NCBI GenBank assembly: GCA_903868595.1
Contig: CAIPVV010000041.1
Coordinates: 1-64,000, forward strand
DNA length: 64,000 bases
Origin: an uncultured Pseudomonadota bacterium
Lineage (GTDB): Bacteria > Pseudomonadota > Gammaproteobacteria > Steroidobacterales > Steroidobacteraceae
Reading direction: 5' to 3'
Part shown: one piece after another, positions 43,281 to 52,285 of the stretch
How positions within the stretch are numbered: position 1 is the first letter of the stretch
Layout: each line of letters opens with the position of its first letter
The notes under the pieces: generated by a model
What the model saw: the letters and a program-made list of their open reading frames with translations, nothing else
Databases searched by the model: none
What the model was told of the DNA's origin: nothing
Made by a program: the position numbers and the translations under genes

Positions 43281-44309
43281 ATGATCGTAAACAACGCCTG
43301 GTACCTGGCGGCATGGTCCAGCGAAGTCAGCAGCAAGCCGTTGGCGCGCCGCATTTGTAACGAGCCCGTAGTGCTGTTTCGTGGCCTGGATGGCAAAGCC
43401 GCAGCCTTGATTGACAGCTGTGCACATCGCGGCGCACCGCTGAGCTTGGGCACCGTGGTCGCAGACGGTATCCGCTGCAACTATCACGGCGTGGTGTTCA
43501 ACTGTCAGGGTGGCTGTGTGCAGATACCCAACCAGCCGCTCATTCCTCCGCAGGCGCGGGTCAAATCGTTTCCACTGGTCGAAAAAGACCAGATGCTGTG
43601 GATTTGGATCGGTGACGCTGCAGCCGCCGATGCCTCGCTGATCGTCGATTACCCGTTTCATGGTGACCCACGCTGGCCGTGCCGCCAGACCTGGGCACCG
43701 GTGGCTGCGAATTACCTGCTGATCGCCGACAACCTGCTGGATGCGACTCACTTGGCCTATGTGCATGGCAACACGGTCGGCGGCGCCAACCCGGCGGTGC
43801 ACATGAACGCAGAGTCCTCACTGCAGCCCACACCGAACGGTCTGCGTTACGAGCGGCTGATGCGCGATGCACCACCACCACCGGCGTACTCCGCCTGTGT
43901 GAGCTTCCCGGGCCACATAGACCGCTGGCAGGAGTTTGATTTCATCGCGCCGGCCACCGTTTTGCAGTATTCCGGCGGCATACCTGCCGGGGCAGACCGC
44001 CCTACCGCACAGTCACCACGCTTTGACATGCGCATCTTTCACAGCGCAACACCGGCGACCGACAACAGCTGCTATTACTTTTATTCAGTGGCCAATGGCC
44101 ATCACACCGACGACCCGCAGGCCACGCAGATCATCTGCGAACAAGTAGATTCGGCCATCGTCGAAGACAAGCTGTTCATCGAAGCACAGCAGCAGCGAGT
44201 CGAAGAGCTTGGGGAAGAGAGGCTGTTTGCCACGGCTGCCGATGCGGCGCGCCTGATGGCCCGACGCGCCGTTGCTAAATACAAGCGCATTCACTCTCAG
44301 GGAGAGTGA
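43281..44309 (+). CDS. Rieske non-haem iron oxygenase (VanA-like)
   Basis: A 342-residue oxygenase subunit. The Rieske centre is C47-X-H49 (CAHRGAPLSLG) and C66-X2-H69 (CNYHG). The mononuclear iron site lies in DNLLDATHLAYVHG, matching the NX2DX2HX3-4H pattern of vanillate O-demethylase-type enzymes. Such enzymes demethylate aromatic methoxy groups or oxidise related substrates and need a reductase, which is not encoded nearby. GC content and codon use are lower than the surrounding core genes, suggesting transfer. The start ATG follows GGAGG. Confidence 0.88.
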   Translation: MIVNNAWYLAAWSSEVSSKPLARRICNEPVVLFRGLDGKAAALIDSCAHRGAPLSLGTVVADGIRCNYHGVVFNCQGGCVQIPNQPLIPPQARVKSFPLVEKDQMLWIWIGDAAAADASLIVDYPFHGDPRWPCRQTWAPVAANYLLIADNLLDATHLAYVHGNTVGGANPAVHMNAESSLQPTPNGLRYERLMRDAPPPPAYSACVSFPGHIDRWQEFDFIAPATVLQYSGGIPAGADRPTAQSPRFDMRIFHSATPATDNSCYYFYSVANGHHTDDPQATQIICEQVDSAIVEDKLFIEAQQQRVEELGEERLFATAADAARLMARRAVAKYKRIHSQGE

Positions 44310-44329
44310 GCGCGCGACAGGCCTTAGGG

Positions 44330-45895
44330 TCAGTCGCGACAGCTGAAATTGGCCGCGGACTCCGGGTCGCCCTGTCCGTTGTACTGCGCATGCTTCGGGT
44401 ACGCGCACAGCGGGCGGCTGCGGCCAGGGAAGGACGCACCCGTAGCCACTGTCTGCGCGGGTGCCTGGCCGTGCTCGACCCAGTTCACCAGGGGACCCAG
44501 CAGATCGAAGTGGTCCAGCGTGGCCTCGCCGCCGCCGCAGTGGCCCATGCCGGGCACGAGGAACAGGCGGCTCCAGCTCTCCAGCGGCGCCGGCGCATTG
44601 TCGGCCGCGAGCCTCTCGTAATAGCCGATCGTGTCGAGCGCCGAGAACCACGGATCGCTCACGCCGTGATAGAAAATGAGCTTGCCGCCATGCGCCGTGA
44701 ACGCGTTGAGGTTGGTCCACGCATTGGTGTCACCCGCCATCGAGCGTGCGTCCTGCGCCACGGCGGCTTCAGCTTCCACGTCCATCTGCGTGCCCGTGGG
44801 CGAGGGTCCGACCGGGCTCATGCCACCGCCCAGCAGGCCCGGGATGCCGCGTCCTTCCGCGGCGATGCCAGTGTCGTACGCGAAGCCCGGGTAGACCTGG
44901 CGCCCGTCACCGGTCCGGGGTCCGGCGAAGGCCCGCTGGATCGCAGCCACCTGCACGGCCGACAGGCAGGCTTCGGTCTTCTCGCCCTTGCAGGCGAGCA
45001 CGGCGGGATTAAACGCGCAGTGGCGCACGTCGAAGATCATCCCGTCCTTGATGCCGTCGCTGGCATCGCAGGCGGCGAGCAACGCGCCGATCACCAGCTT
45101 GCGATCGCCGGCCGAGAGCGCCTGCGCGGTCAGCGAGTGGCCCTGCGCATCCTTGGGCGCCGCGGTGTTCAGCGAGGTCGTGACCCAGCGCGTGGCGAGG
45201 TTGGAGTAGTTGGTCCGCTGCGCGGGGGCGCCGGCAATGATGCCGTCGAAGACCTCCGGGTAACGCTGCGAGGCGATCATCGCCTCGCGCCCGCCGGTCG
45301 AGCAGCCGACGAAGTAGCTGTGGGCCGCGGGCCGGCCGTAGTACGCAGACACCAGTTGCTTGCCCACCGGGGCGGCCTTGCCGATCGACTGGTAGAGGAA
45401 GTTCAGGGCCGCCTGCTGGTCCGCGAAGAAGCTGCCATCGAACACAGCGCCCTGGTGACCCGAGTCGGTACTGAGGACCGCGAAGCCCTGGGCGAGCGCC
45501 GGCTCATCCCCGGCGGCCGTGGCGCCAATCGGCGGGTTGACGCTACCGTTGAGGCCGCCGCCACCCTGATAGAGGAAACGCCCGTTCCACTTCGCAGGCA
45601 GCGGCAGCGCCAGCGCGTAGCGGATGCCGTAGGGCTTGCCGTCCTGTCCGGTCCGCTGCTCGATGACGCCCTCCACGCGGCAGTACGCCGGCAGCAGCGT
45701 CGTGCTCGGCGGCGCGCCCGGCGGCGACGGCGCGGGACCGGCGGGCTGGAGCTGGGCGTGCTGGATCACGACGGCGGGGTTGGCGGGCTTCACGTTCAGC
45801 AGCGCCTCGCAGCCCGTCGCGGCGAGCGCATTCGCGCCGGCGGGTAGAAGGCACGCCAGAAGCAGAAGTCGTGCGGTACGTGTGGCGATCGTCAT
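44330..45895 (-). CDS. Tannase/feruloyl esterase-family hydrolase
   Basis: A 521-residue secreted esterase. A signal peptide precedes a Cys-rich mature domain. The nucleophile elbow is YFVGCSTGGREAM with Ser flanked by Cys, the acid is in GVSDPWFSALD, and the His is in PGMGHCGGGEA. This is the CS-D-HC arrangement of the tannase family, in which a disulfide links the Ser and His neighbourhoods. Substrates are gallate, ferulate or related phenolic esters. Convergent with the Rieske gene, which suggests a shared aromatic theme. Confidence 0.9.
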   Translation of the reverse strand: MTIATRTARLLLLACLLPAGANALAATGCEALLNVKPANPAVVIQHAQLQPAGPAPSPPGAPPSTTLLPAYCRVEGVIEQRTGQDGKPYGIRYALALPLPAKWNGRFLYQGGGGLNGSVNPPIGATAAGDEPALAQGFAVLSTDSGHQGAVFDGSFFADQQAALNFLYQSIGKAAPVGKQLVSAYYGRPAAHSYFVGCSTGGREAMIASQRYPEVFDGIIAGAPAQRTNYSNLATRWVTTSLNTAAPKDAQGHSLTAQALSAGDRKLVIGALLAACDASDGIKDGMIFDVRHCAFNPAVLACKGEKTEACLSAVQVAAIQRAFAGPRTGDGRQVYPGFAYDTGIAAEGRGIPGLLGGGMSPVGPSPTGTQMDVEAEAAVAQDARSMAGDTNAWTNLNAFTAHGGKLIFYHGVSDPWFSALDTIGYYERLAADNAPAPLESWSRLFLVPGMGHCGGGEATLDHFDLLGPLVNWVEHGQAPAQTVATGASFPGRSRPLCAYPKHAQYNGQGDPESAANFSCRD

Positions 45896-46081
45896 GGTGC
45901 CCCATCCGATTCTTGTTGTGGGTAAGCCGCGGCGGCGACAGGGGAAGAATAGCCGATGCCGGCGACGATGGCGCCAGGGACGGCGGGGGGAGTGACGGGC
46001 AGCTCCCTGCCCGCCATCCTGCGCCGGCAGATGCCCGCTCCGGTAGTGGACGCCGCGCCGTGGCAGGCGCCGCGGTGCGTC

Positions 46082-46867
46082 TCAGATCGCCCGGGCGACG
46101 TACAGAAGCCAGCCGTACCGGGCGGTGTCGCGCGACCCGGGCAGGAACGCGCGGCCCTCGTTGCTCAGGAGTTCGAGGAGCTCGAACCCGCAGCTTTGCA
46201 GCTGCGACTGCTGCGTGACGTCGTCGATGTAGTAGTGAAGACAGGCGTAGTCGTGCCCGATGTCGTTGAGCAGCGCGTAGTCCTGCTCCTGGCGCCGCAA
46301 CTTCTTCACGCGCAAGTAATTGCGCATGCGCGGGAACCACCGGAGCGAAGACCTCAAGGTGCTGACCGGCGAGGACGACCACTCGATGCGCGGGCCTGAC
46401 TGGGCATCGGCCCATCGCCGGTTGTGCGACGAGAAGATCAAGATGCCATCCTGCCGGAGCACGTACCGGATCTCATGCAGGGCCTGCAGTCGATCCTCGT
46501 GGGACAAGGCATCCAGCACGTTGTTCGTGGCGAAGACGGAATCAAACGAGGCCTGTGCGAACACCGAGAGGTCGCGGGCATCCTCCTGCCGGAAATCCAC
46601 GCCCGGCAGGGCGGCTCGCGCGTACTCGACCATCACGGGGGAGTAGTCGATGCCCACCTAGTTATTGGCCAGCGTGGCCAGGCAGCGGCTGGTGCGGCCG
46701 GTACCCACGCCGATATCCAGCACATCCCGACCGACAAAGGCGGTCTGGTAGCGCAGCAGCGCAGTGACTTCGGACGTCTCGAATTTCTCGTCGCCGTAAT
46801 AGCGGGTGACGCCGGTCGCATGGTAAACGCGTCGGTTTACGGCATCCTGGATGCTCGCCGCTGCCAT
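46082..46867 (-). pseudogene. Class I SAM methyltransferase interrupted by an in-frame TAG
   Basis: One continuous 261-codon frame apart from TAG at 46660-46658. The part before it has DVLDIGVGTGRTSRCLATL (SAM motif I) and the part after it begins GIDYSPVMVEYARAALPG, the next strand of the Rossmann fold. TAG stands where the family usually has Tyr or another residue just before GID. The simplest reading is a recent nonsense mutation; readthrough cannot be excluded. The substrate is unknown. Confidence 0.75.
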
Positions 46868-47011
46868 GAGACCTCTCCGTACCCACCTGACCGGGGAGGC
46901 GTCTTCCCCAAGTCTTCCGTGACCACACCCCACCGCCGGCCCGACGCCAACTGTCGTAGGAGGACGTTCACTTGGAACCCTATCAACGCAGCACGTTTTT
47001 GAATGCGTCTC

Positions 47012-47039
47012 TGTAGGCCAACAATCTAACAGGCCTACA
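47012..47039. other. 8-bp inverted repeat in a gene-poor gap
   Basis: TGTAGGCC, 12-nt spacer, GGCCTACA. The surrounding 46870-47500 stretch contains no convincing gene on either strand. Confidence 0.4.
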
Positions 47040-47506
47040 CGGCGCGGGCGTTGCCAGAAACACCTATCGGTAAAAACTTCCAAACACACCACAACCGCTG
47101 CAGGTACAACGATAGTCGGCGCCAGACGACACGCCGGGCTCGCGTCGAGCGACGCGGCGGATCCGGCGCGAACGGCACACCAGGCACTGGTCCTTGCACG
47201 CGGACCGTCGCAGCGAGTGCACCGCCAGTCAGCGTACACCGGATGCCCCCGCATCAACACCGGCATCATGCTGCGCGGTGTGCCGTGCAGGTCACGGCGC
47301 GGGGCCGGTCCAACCTGGTAGTGCGCACCGTGCAAGAGCCTCCGGGGACACCGCCGACAGGCCAGGAGGGACCCGAGGCGGGCCGCACCGCGCAGGCGGC
47401 CCGCCCGGCATCGGGGAGACACGGGCGCTTTAACGGACCGGTGGGTAGGACACCCCGGGCCTTGCCGGTTACGATGCCGGAAGCCAGTAGCGGAGCTTCC
47501 CTGACC

Positions 47507-48028
47507 ATGCAGCCTAGTCTCACGCCGTTCCACGGCAGTTCCTCGCGCACCGAGCCCAAGATGGAGTTCGTGTTCGAGATCAAACTCAAGTTCGCCCGGT
47601 ACGACACCATCGCGGCGATGCCCAGCGGCGCCGGACGCGGCTTCGTCTACATAGACAGTGGGACGATCAAGGGCCCCTACCTGAACGGCACGGTGCTGCC
47701 GTACAGCGGCGGGGACTGGGCGCTGTTCCGACCCGACGACGTGCTCTCCACCGACGCCCGCTACATGCTGCAGGCCGAGGATGGCACCAAGATCCTGATG
47801 ACCAACCGCGGCTACCTGTGGGGCCACAAGCCCGACACGATCCAGCGCATGCAGGCCTGGATGTTCAACGGCGGGCCGGAAGTGCCCTTCGAGGAGTTCT
47901 ACCTGCGGGCCGCGCCAAGCTTTGAGACCGAGAAGGGTCCGCACGACTGGCTGATGCGCCACGTGTTCGTGGGCATCGGCCAGCGCCAGCCGGACGGCAA
48001 CACCATCCGCTACTACGCCCTGCTCTAG
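47507..48028 (+). CDS. DUF3237-family protein
   Basis: A 173-residue protein, mostly beta strands, with MEFVFEIKLKF near the N-terminus and the family core GRGFVYIDSGTIKGPYLNGT, WALFRPDDVLSTDARYMLQ. DUF3237 proteins are small beta-barrels of unknown function, often beside aromatic or steroid catabolic genes. The ATG at 47507 includes a short leader; ATG 47561 would begin exactly at the domain. Confidence 0.75.
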   Translation: MQPSLTPFHGSSSRTEPKMEFVFEIKLKFARYDTIAAMPSGAGRGFVYIDSGTIKGPYLNGTVLPYSGGDWALFRPDDVLSTDARYMLQAEDGTKILMTNRGYLWGHKPDTIQRMQAWMFNGGPEVPFEEFYLRAAPSFETEKGPHDWLMRHVFVGIGQRQPDGNTIRYYALL

Positions 48029-48082
48029 CCGCAGCGGGCGCCACCTGCCGGGCGAAGTGGCCTGCCGGAGGCCGCGCAGCGG

Positions 48083-48424
48083 CTACGCGGCCGGCTTCTG
48101 CCGGCGGCGGAGCCCCCTCGCGCGCAGCGAGCAGGCCATCGCGCCGCCGACCACAGTGAAGTACAGCGTGCTACCGCCGCCCGCGACGGCGTCGAAGTTA
48201 AAGAGCGTAAGGCCCACGCTGGAGGCCCCGAGGCCAAAGCCCGCGGAGCCGAACAACAGCGGCACCCAGTGCACGACCCGGTGGGTGGAAAGCGTCTGCG
48301 CCGTGGCAGGGCCCGCGCCCAGGCGCCGCAGGATCGCCGCCGGCCGCCCGGCTACCGCGAGCGCCCGGCTGGTAGCCGCCCCAGCGGCCATGCTCCCCGA
48401 CCTCGGCGATAGCCAACACGTCAT
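48083..48424 (-). CDS. Small hypothetical membrane protein
   Basis: A 113-residue frame with two hydrophobic segments (WVPLLFGSAGFGLGASSVGL and STLYFTVVGGAMACSL) ending in a basic tail. Codon composition is consistent with a real gene, but no family is recognised. It is convergent with the DUF3237 gene 55 bp away. Confidence 0.4.
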   Translation of the reverse strand: MTCWLSPRSGSMAAGAATSRALAVAGRPAAILRRLGAGPATAQTLSTHRVVHWVPLLFGSAGFGLGASSVGLTLFNFDAVAGGGSTLYFTVVGGAMACSLRARGLRRRQKPAA

Positions 48425-48558
48425 CGGCGGGGGCCGGACGGCCGGACACCCCGAGCGGGCCAGTCCTGATTTTTAATTCTCATTCCTGATAGCGAGGGCA
48501 GGACGGGATCCTACGCGGCGGTCCCGTGCGGACATCGCCCCGGATCGGCGGTCCGGGC

Positions 48559-48564
48559 TATAAT
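48559..48564 (+). promoter_or_regulatory. Candidate -10 element for cytochrome c5
   Basis: A consensus TATAAT, 36 bp before the GTG of the cytochrome gene; no clear -35 at standard spacing. The gap 48425-48599 holds nothing else. Confidence 0.4.
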
Positions 48565-48599
48565 AAAAGCTTCCCCCTGACACGCACCCGGAAGACTAC

Positions 48600-49118
48600 G
48601 TGAGCAAGCAAGACTCCCATTTCGCCAACATTTTCAGCGTAGTCCTCGGACTGCTGGTGACCTTCACGATCCTCATGTTCGCGCTGGCCCGCTATGTCGG
48701 CAGCCACACCCAGCGCCCGCAGGTCCTGGAAGACGACATGTACGTCGCCGGCGTGCAGGCACGCACCCAGCTGCCGGTGCGCCTGGCCATTGCCGGCCAG
48801 GACAATTCGGTCCTGACGATCGAGCCGCCCGCCGGCGCCAAGGCAGCCGGCGCGGGCGCCGCGCTGCCCCTGCCGAAGGATGGCCACGAGGCGTTCGAGG
48901 CCGCCTGCAAGGCCTGCCACGGGGAAGGCCTCGCCGGCGCCCCCAAGGCCGGGGACCACACCGCCTGGGCACCGCGCATCGCGCAGGGCAAGGCGACGCT
49001 GTACCAGCACGCGCTGAACGGCTTCCAGAACAAGGGCGTGATGCCGGCCAAGGGTGGCCGGGTCGACTTCAGTGACGAGCTGGTCAAGTCGGCCGTCGAC
49101 TACATGACCTCGCTCTAG
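48600..49118 (+). CDS. Membrane-anchored cytochrome c5-type protein
   Basis: A 172-residue protein with a single N-terminal transmembrane helix (about residues 12-32), a periplasmic linker of about 60 residues, and one class I haem domain with CKACH. The axial Met candidate is GVMPAKGG. Cytochrome c5-type proteins pass electrons to terminal oxidases. The start is GTG at 48600. Convergent with ubiK. Confidence 0.88.
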   Translation: MSKQDSHFANIFSVVLGLLVTFTILMFALARYVGSHTQRPQVLEDDMYVAGVQARTQLPVRLAIAGQDNSVLTIEPPAGAKAAGAGAALPLPKDGHEAFEAACKACHGEGLAGAPKAGDHTAWAPRIAQGKATLYQHALNGFQNKGVMPAKGGRVDFSDELVKSAVDYMTSL

Positions 49119-49120
49119 GA

Positions 49121-49138
49121 CGCCTCGGGGCCGAGGCG
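49121..49138. terminator. Hairpin between convergent genes
   Basis: CGCCTCGG followed closely by CCGAGGCG, directly after the cytochrome c5 stop. It has no T-run, so only a weak or Rho-assisted terminator is possible. Confidence 0.3.
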
Positions 49139-49307
49139 CTGACGCACAGTGCCAGCGCCTCGCCCAGCCGACTGCAGGGCCGGCCCCGACCGGGGCCGTG
49201 CCGACCGATACCCCGACCCGCCACATCCCGCCTGGCCGCCACGCCGCCCGGCGGGCACCCGTGACGCCCGACCGGTCACCGGCCTGGCCTGGACGCCCCG
49301 TGGCGGC

Positions 49308-49553
49308 CTACTTCGGCTGCTGGGATTCCAGCTGGCGCACCCGCGCCTCCAACTGCTCCACCAGCTCCCGCGTGCGGGCGAGCACCCGCGTCTGGGTGTC
49401 GAACTCCTCGCGGGTGGTCAGGTCCAGCTTCGCCAGCCCCGACCGCAGCACGCTGCGGAAGTTGGCCTCCAGGTCCTGCTGGGCCGCGCGCAGCGAGGGC
49501 GGAATACTCTCCAACAGCCCGCGCGCGATCTCTTCGATGCGTTTCTGGTCCAT
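49308..49553 (-). CDS. ubiK: Ubiquinone biosynthesis accessory factor UbiK
   Basis: An 81-residue protein, mostly helical: MDQKRIEEIARGLLESIPPS, then a long amphipathic coiled coil ending LEARVRQLESQ. This is the BMFP/UbiK family, which helps assemble the ubiquinone lipid-binding complex with UbiJ. A longer start is possible but MDQKRIEE matches the family. Beside glnK-amtB, as in several related gammaproteobacteria. Confidence 0.85.
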   Translation of the reverse strand: MDQKRIEEIARGLLESIPPSLRAAQQDLEANFRSVLRSGLAKLDLTTREEFDTQTRVLARTRELVEQLEARVRQLESQQPK

Positions 49554-49783
49554 GAACGTTCCTCGCAAGGCCAATCGGCACCGTATTGGTGCGCCAAAAT
49601 GTAACGGACGTCCAGAATTGTGCGCCTCAGGCGTCCCTCAGCCCGTCCGGCGCGGCATAAGCGCCGACAGGGCGTGGCACGGATTCTGCACTAACAACCC
49701 GGGCGCCGATCCTCTGGATGCAAGCGTACCGGACGATGTTCAACAACGTCGCTTCAAGGTCAGATCTTTGCGAAATGCACATC

Positions 49784-50071
49784 ATGAAGATGATCACGGC
49801 TGTCGTTCGGCCCTTCAAGCTGGACGAGCTCCGACATGCGATAGCGCAGTTAGGGGTGCAGGGCGTGACCGTCACCGAGGTGTGGGAAGCAGAGTTCGGA
49901 CCTAGGGCAAAGCTGGAGATTGCTGTGGACGACAGCATCGCCGAGCCAGTCCTGGAAGCCATTGCGAATGTCTCGCGGACGGGTCGTATCGGCGACGGAA
50001 AGATAATCGTTGGCAACCTTGAACAGGCTATTCGGATCCGCACCGGCGAGACCGGAACAGCGGCAACTTAA
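49784..50071 (+). CDS. P-II signalling protein with a shortened T-loop
   Basis: A 95-residue P-II homologue; usual length is 112. The N-terminal strand (MITAVVRPFKLDEL) and VTVTEV are conserved, as are the B-loop TGRIGDGKI and the C-terminal IRIRTGE, so ATP/ADP binding looks intact. Between VTEV (34) and the next strand (KLEI from 44) only nine residues remain, where GlnB/GlnK have about 23. The T-loop, including the uridylylated Tyr51 and the tip that blocks AmtB, is missing. amtB starts 20 bp downstream. Confidence 0.88.
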   Translation: MKMITAVVRPFKLDELRHAIAQLGVQGVTVTEVWEAEFGPRAKLEIAVDDSIAEPVLEAIANVSRTGRIGDGKIIVGNLEQAIRIRTGETGTAAT

Positions 50072-50090
50072 GAACAGCTGGGAGTCGCAA

Positions 50091-51506
50091 ATGCGCATTG
50101 ATCTCGCCTCACTTACTTCCTCGCGATGGGCGCGCGGAGCAATGGTCACGCTGGGTGCGCTGGCGCCCCTGGTGGCTTCCGCCGCTGATGCAGTGGCTCC
50201 AGTGCCCAACAAGGGTGACACGGCCTGGATGATGACATCCACGGTCCTCGTCATCCTGATGACGATTCCGGGACTGGCCCTGTTCTACGGTGGCATGGTT
50301 CGCGGCAAGAACGTCTTGTCCGTGCTCATGCAGGTGTTCGTCACCTTCTCGCTGCTGGCCATCCTGTGGGCCATCTACGGCTACAGCATCGCCTTTACCC
50401 AGGGCAATGACTTCTTCGGCGGTTTCGATCGCCTCTTCCTGCACGGGATGACAAGCGACTCCACCGCGGCAACCTTCACCAAGGGTGTCGTGATTCCGGA
50501 GTACGTGTACTTCGTCTTCCAGCTGACCTTCGCAGCCATCACGCCTTGCCTCATCGTCGGCGCCTTCGCCGAACGCGTGAAGTTCTCGGCGATGCTGGTG
50601 TTCATGGTCCTCTGGTTCACCTTCTCCTACCTGCCGGTCGCGCACATGGTCTGGTTCTGGCAGGGTCCGGACGCCTACACGAGTGCTGATGCCGGTGCTG
50701 CCGCCACGGCAACCGCTGGCTTCATCTTCCAGAAGGGCGCCCTCGACTTCGCCGGTGGAACGGTCGTGCACATCAACGCCGGTATCGCGGGCCTGATCGG
50801 TTGCTTGCTCGTCGGCAAGCGCACGGGCTACGGCAAGGTGGCCATGCCGCCGCACAACCTGCCGTACGTCATGATCGGCGCGTCCCTGCTGTGGGTTGGC
50901 TGGTTCGGCTTCAACGTCGGCTCCAACCTGGAAGCCACGGGCTTTGCAGCCGAAGTGTTCGCCAACACGCTGCTGGCCACCGCTGCTGCGACGCTGAGCT
51001 GGATGTTCATGGAGTGGATCTCCAAGGGCACGCCGACGATGCTGGGTGCCGCCTCCGGTGCGGTGGCTGGCTTGGTCGCCATCACCCCGGCCTGCGGCTA
51101 CGTGGGTCCGATGGGCTCCATCGTCCTGGGCCTCCTTGCCGGCGTGATCTGCCTGCTGTCGGTCTCCAAGCTCAAGAGCGCGCTGGGGTACGACGATTCG
51201 CTGGACGTCTTCGGCGTCCACTGCATCGGCGGAATCCTGGGCGCCATCCTGACGGGTGTCTTCAACGACCCCGCCCTGGGCGGCGCCGGTTCCTACGACT
51301 ACGTGGCCGACAAGGTCGCCGACTTCGACATGGCTGCGCAGGTGATCTCGCAGTGCTGGGGTGTCGGTGTGACGATCGTCTGGTCCGGTGTTGTGGCCCT
51401 GGTTGCCTACAAGCTGGTTGACTGGACCATCGGCCTGCGGGTCAGCGAGGACGTCGAGCGTGAGGGTCTGGATACGACCCTGCACGGCGAGCGCGCCTAC
51501 GACTGA
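50091..51506 (+). CDS. amtB: Ammonium transporter
   Basis: A 471-residue protein with a signal peptide and 11 transmembrane helices. Typical blocks are FYGGMVRGKNVLSVLMQ, AFAERVKF and DFAGGTVVHINAG with the twin-His region. It moves ammonium across the inner membrane. A GGGAG site precedes the ATG. It sits directly after the P-II gene, the usual glnK-amtB order, but that P-II lacks the T-loop normally inserted into the AmtB pore. Confidence 0.95.
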   Translation: MRIDLASLTSSRWARGAMVTLGALAPLVASAADAVAPVPNKGDTAWMMTSTVLVILMTIPGLALFYGGMVRGKNVLSVLMQVFVTFSLLAILWAIYGYSIAFTQGNDFFGGFDRLFLHGMTSDSTAATFTKGVVIPEYVYFVFQLTFAAITPCLIVGAFAERVKFSAMLVFMVLWFTFSYLPVAHMVWFWQGPDAYTSADAGAAATATAGFIFQKGALDFAGGTVVHINAGIAGLIGCLLVGKRTGYGKVAMPPHNLPYVMIGASLLWVGWFGFNVGSNLEATGFAAEVFANTLLATAAATLSWMFMEWISKGTPTMLGAASGAVAGLVAITPACGYVGPMGSIVLGLLAGVICLLSVSKLKSALGYDDSLDVFGVHCIGGILGAILTGVFNDPALGGAGSYDYVADKVADFDMAAQVISQCWGVGVTIVWSGVVALVAYKLVDWTIGLRVSEDVEREGLDTTLHGERAYD

Positions 51507-51537
51507 TCGTAAGCAGACCAGGGTCTGACCCCTCAGG

Positions 51538-51578
51538 AACCCCGGCCACCGCCAGGTAGCCGGGGTTCTTCTTTTTTT
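51538..51578 (+). terminator. Rho-independent terminator of amtB
   Basis: A perfect 9-bp stem AACCCCGGC/GCCGGGGTT with a 12-nt loop, then CTTCTTTTTTT. The remaining gap to 51816 has no recognisable gene. Confidence 0.88.
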
Positions 51579-51816
51579 GAACACCGCTGCCGCTGCGCTG
51601 CGCCTCGAGATGCTGCGTCGCCCGCGACGCCAGCCCACCCTGGCGAGGTCGCGGCGCCGCGTACCCTTTGGCCTGCAAGGCGACTATCCTCGGAAGGCCG
51701 CAACCGCCGGGAACGACGCAAGAAACCCCCACGCGATCGCGGGCCGAGCGCCGACTGTGAAGAGGCTCACGCTCTGTGCCTGCCAACTGCGGTGATACTT
51801 GGTTTGGAGACAACCC

Positions 51817-52272
51817 ATGCGCTACACACTGACCACCCTGTTTGCGACTGCCGTGCTGGCCGCCCTTGCGGCACAGGCCGGTGACATCTATCGCTGGAAG
51901 GACGCCGCCGGTACCTGGCATTACGCCGACCAGCCCGTCCCCGGCGCCGAGCGCCTGAGCACGGCCTCGCGGCAGACCGCCCCCAGCGACGACGCGATAC
52001 CGGCCGAGTCGCCGCCCAAGGCCAAGCCCGCCGCGGCCACCGCCTCGCCCAATGCGCCGTCCGGCCAGGTCGCCCAGCGCGTCAAGCAGGACGTGGCTGC
52101 CGCGCGCGCCGAGCATTGCAAGAAGGCGACCGAGGACTATGAGCTGGCGATCTCCGCGCGGCGCCTCTTCAAGGCGGGCCCGAACGGCGAGCAGCAGTTC
52201 CTCGACGAGGACCAGATGGAAGCCCACCGGGTTGCCGCCCGCAGCGAGATGGAAAACCTCTGCGGCAAGTAG
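51817..52272 (+). CDS. DUF4124-domain secreted protein
   Basis: A 151-residue protein with a signal peptide and the DUF4124 core GDIYRWKDAAGTWHYADQPV directly after it. A Pro/Ala-rich linker and a helical C-terminal part with two Cys (EHCKKATEDY, ENLCGK) follow. DUF4124 domains bear some similarity to peptidoglycan-associated or glycan-binding modules but are uncharacterised. It starts at the ATG at 51817 after TTGGAGA. Confidence 0.8.
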   Translation: MRYTLTTLFATAVLAALAAQAGDIYRWKDAAGTWHYADQPVPGAERLSTASRQTAPSDDAIPAESPPKAKPAAATASPNAPSGQVAQRVKQDVAAARAEHCKKATEDYELAISARRLFKAGPNGEQQFLDEDQMEAHRVAARSEMENLCGK

Positions 52273-52285
52273 CGGCCGCGGTAGC

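Noticed and set aside
47051-47506. Upstream extension of the DUF3237 frame
   Set aside because: The added sequence is Arg/Pro/Thr-rich and unlike any protein; the domain begins near 47507.
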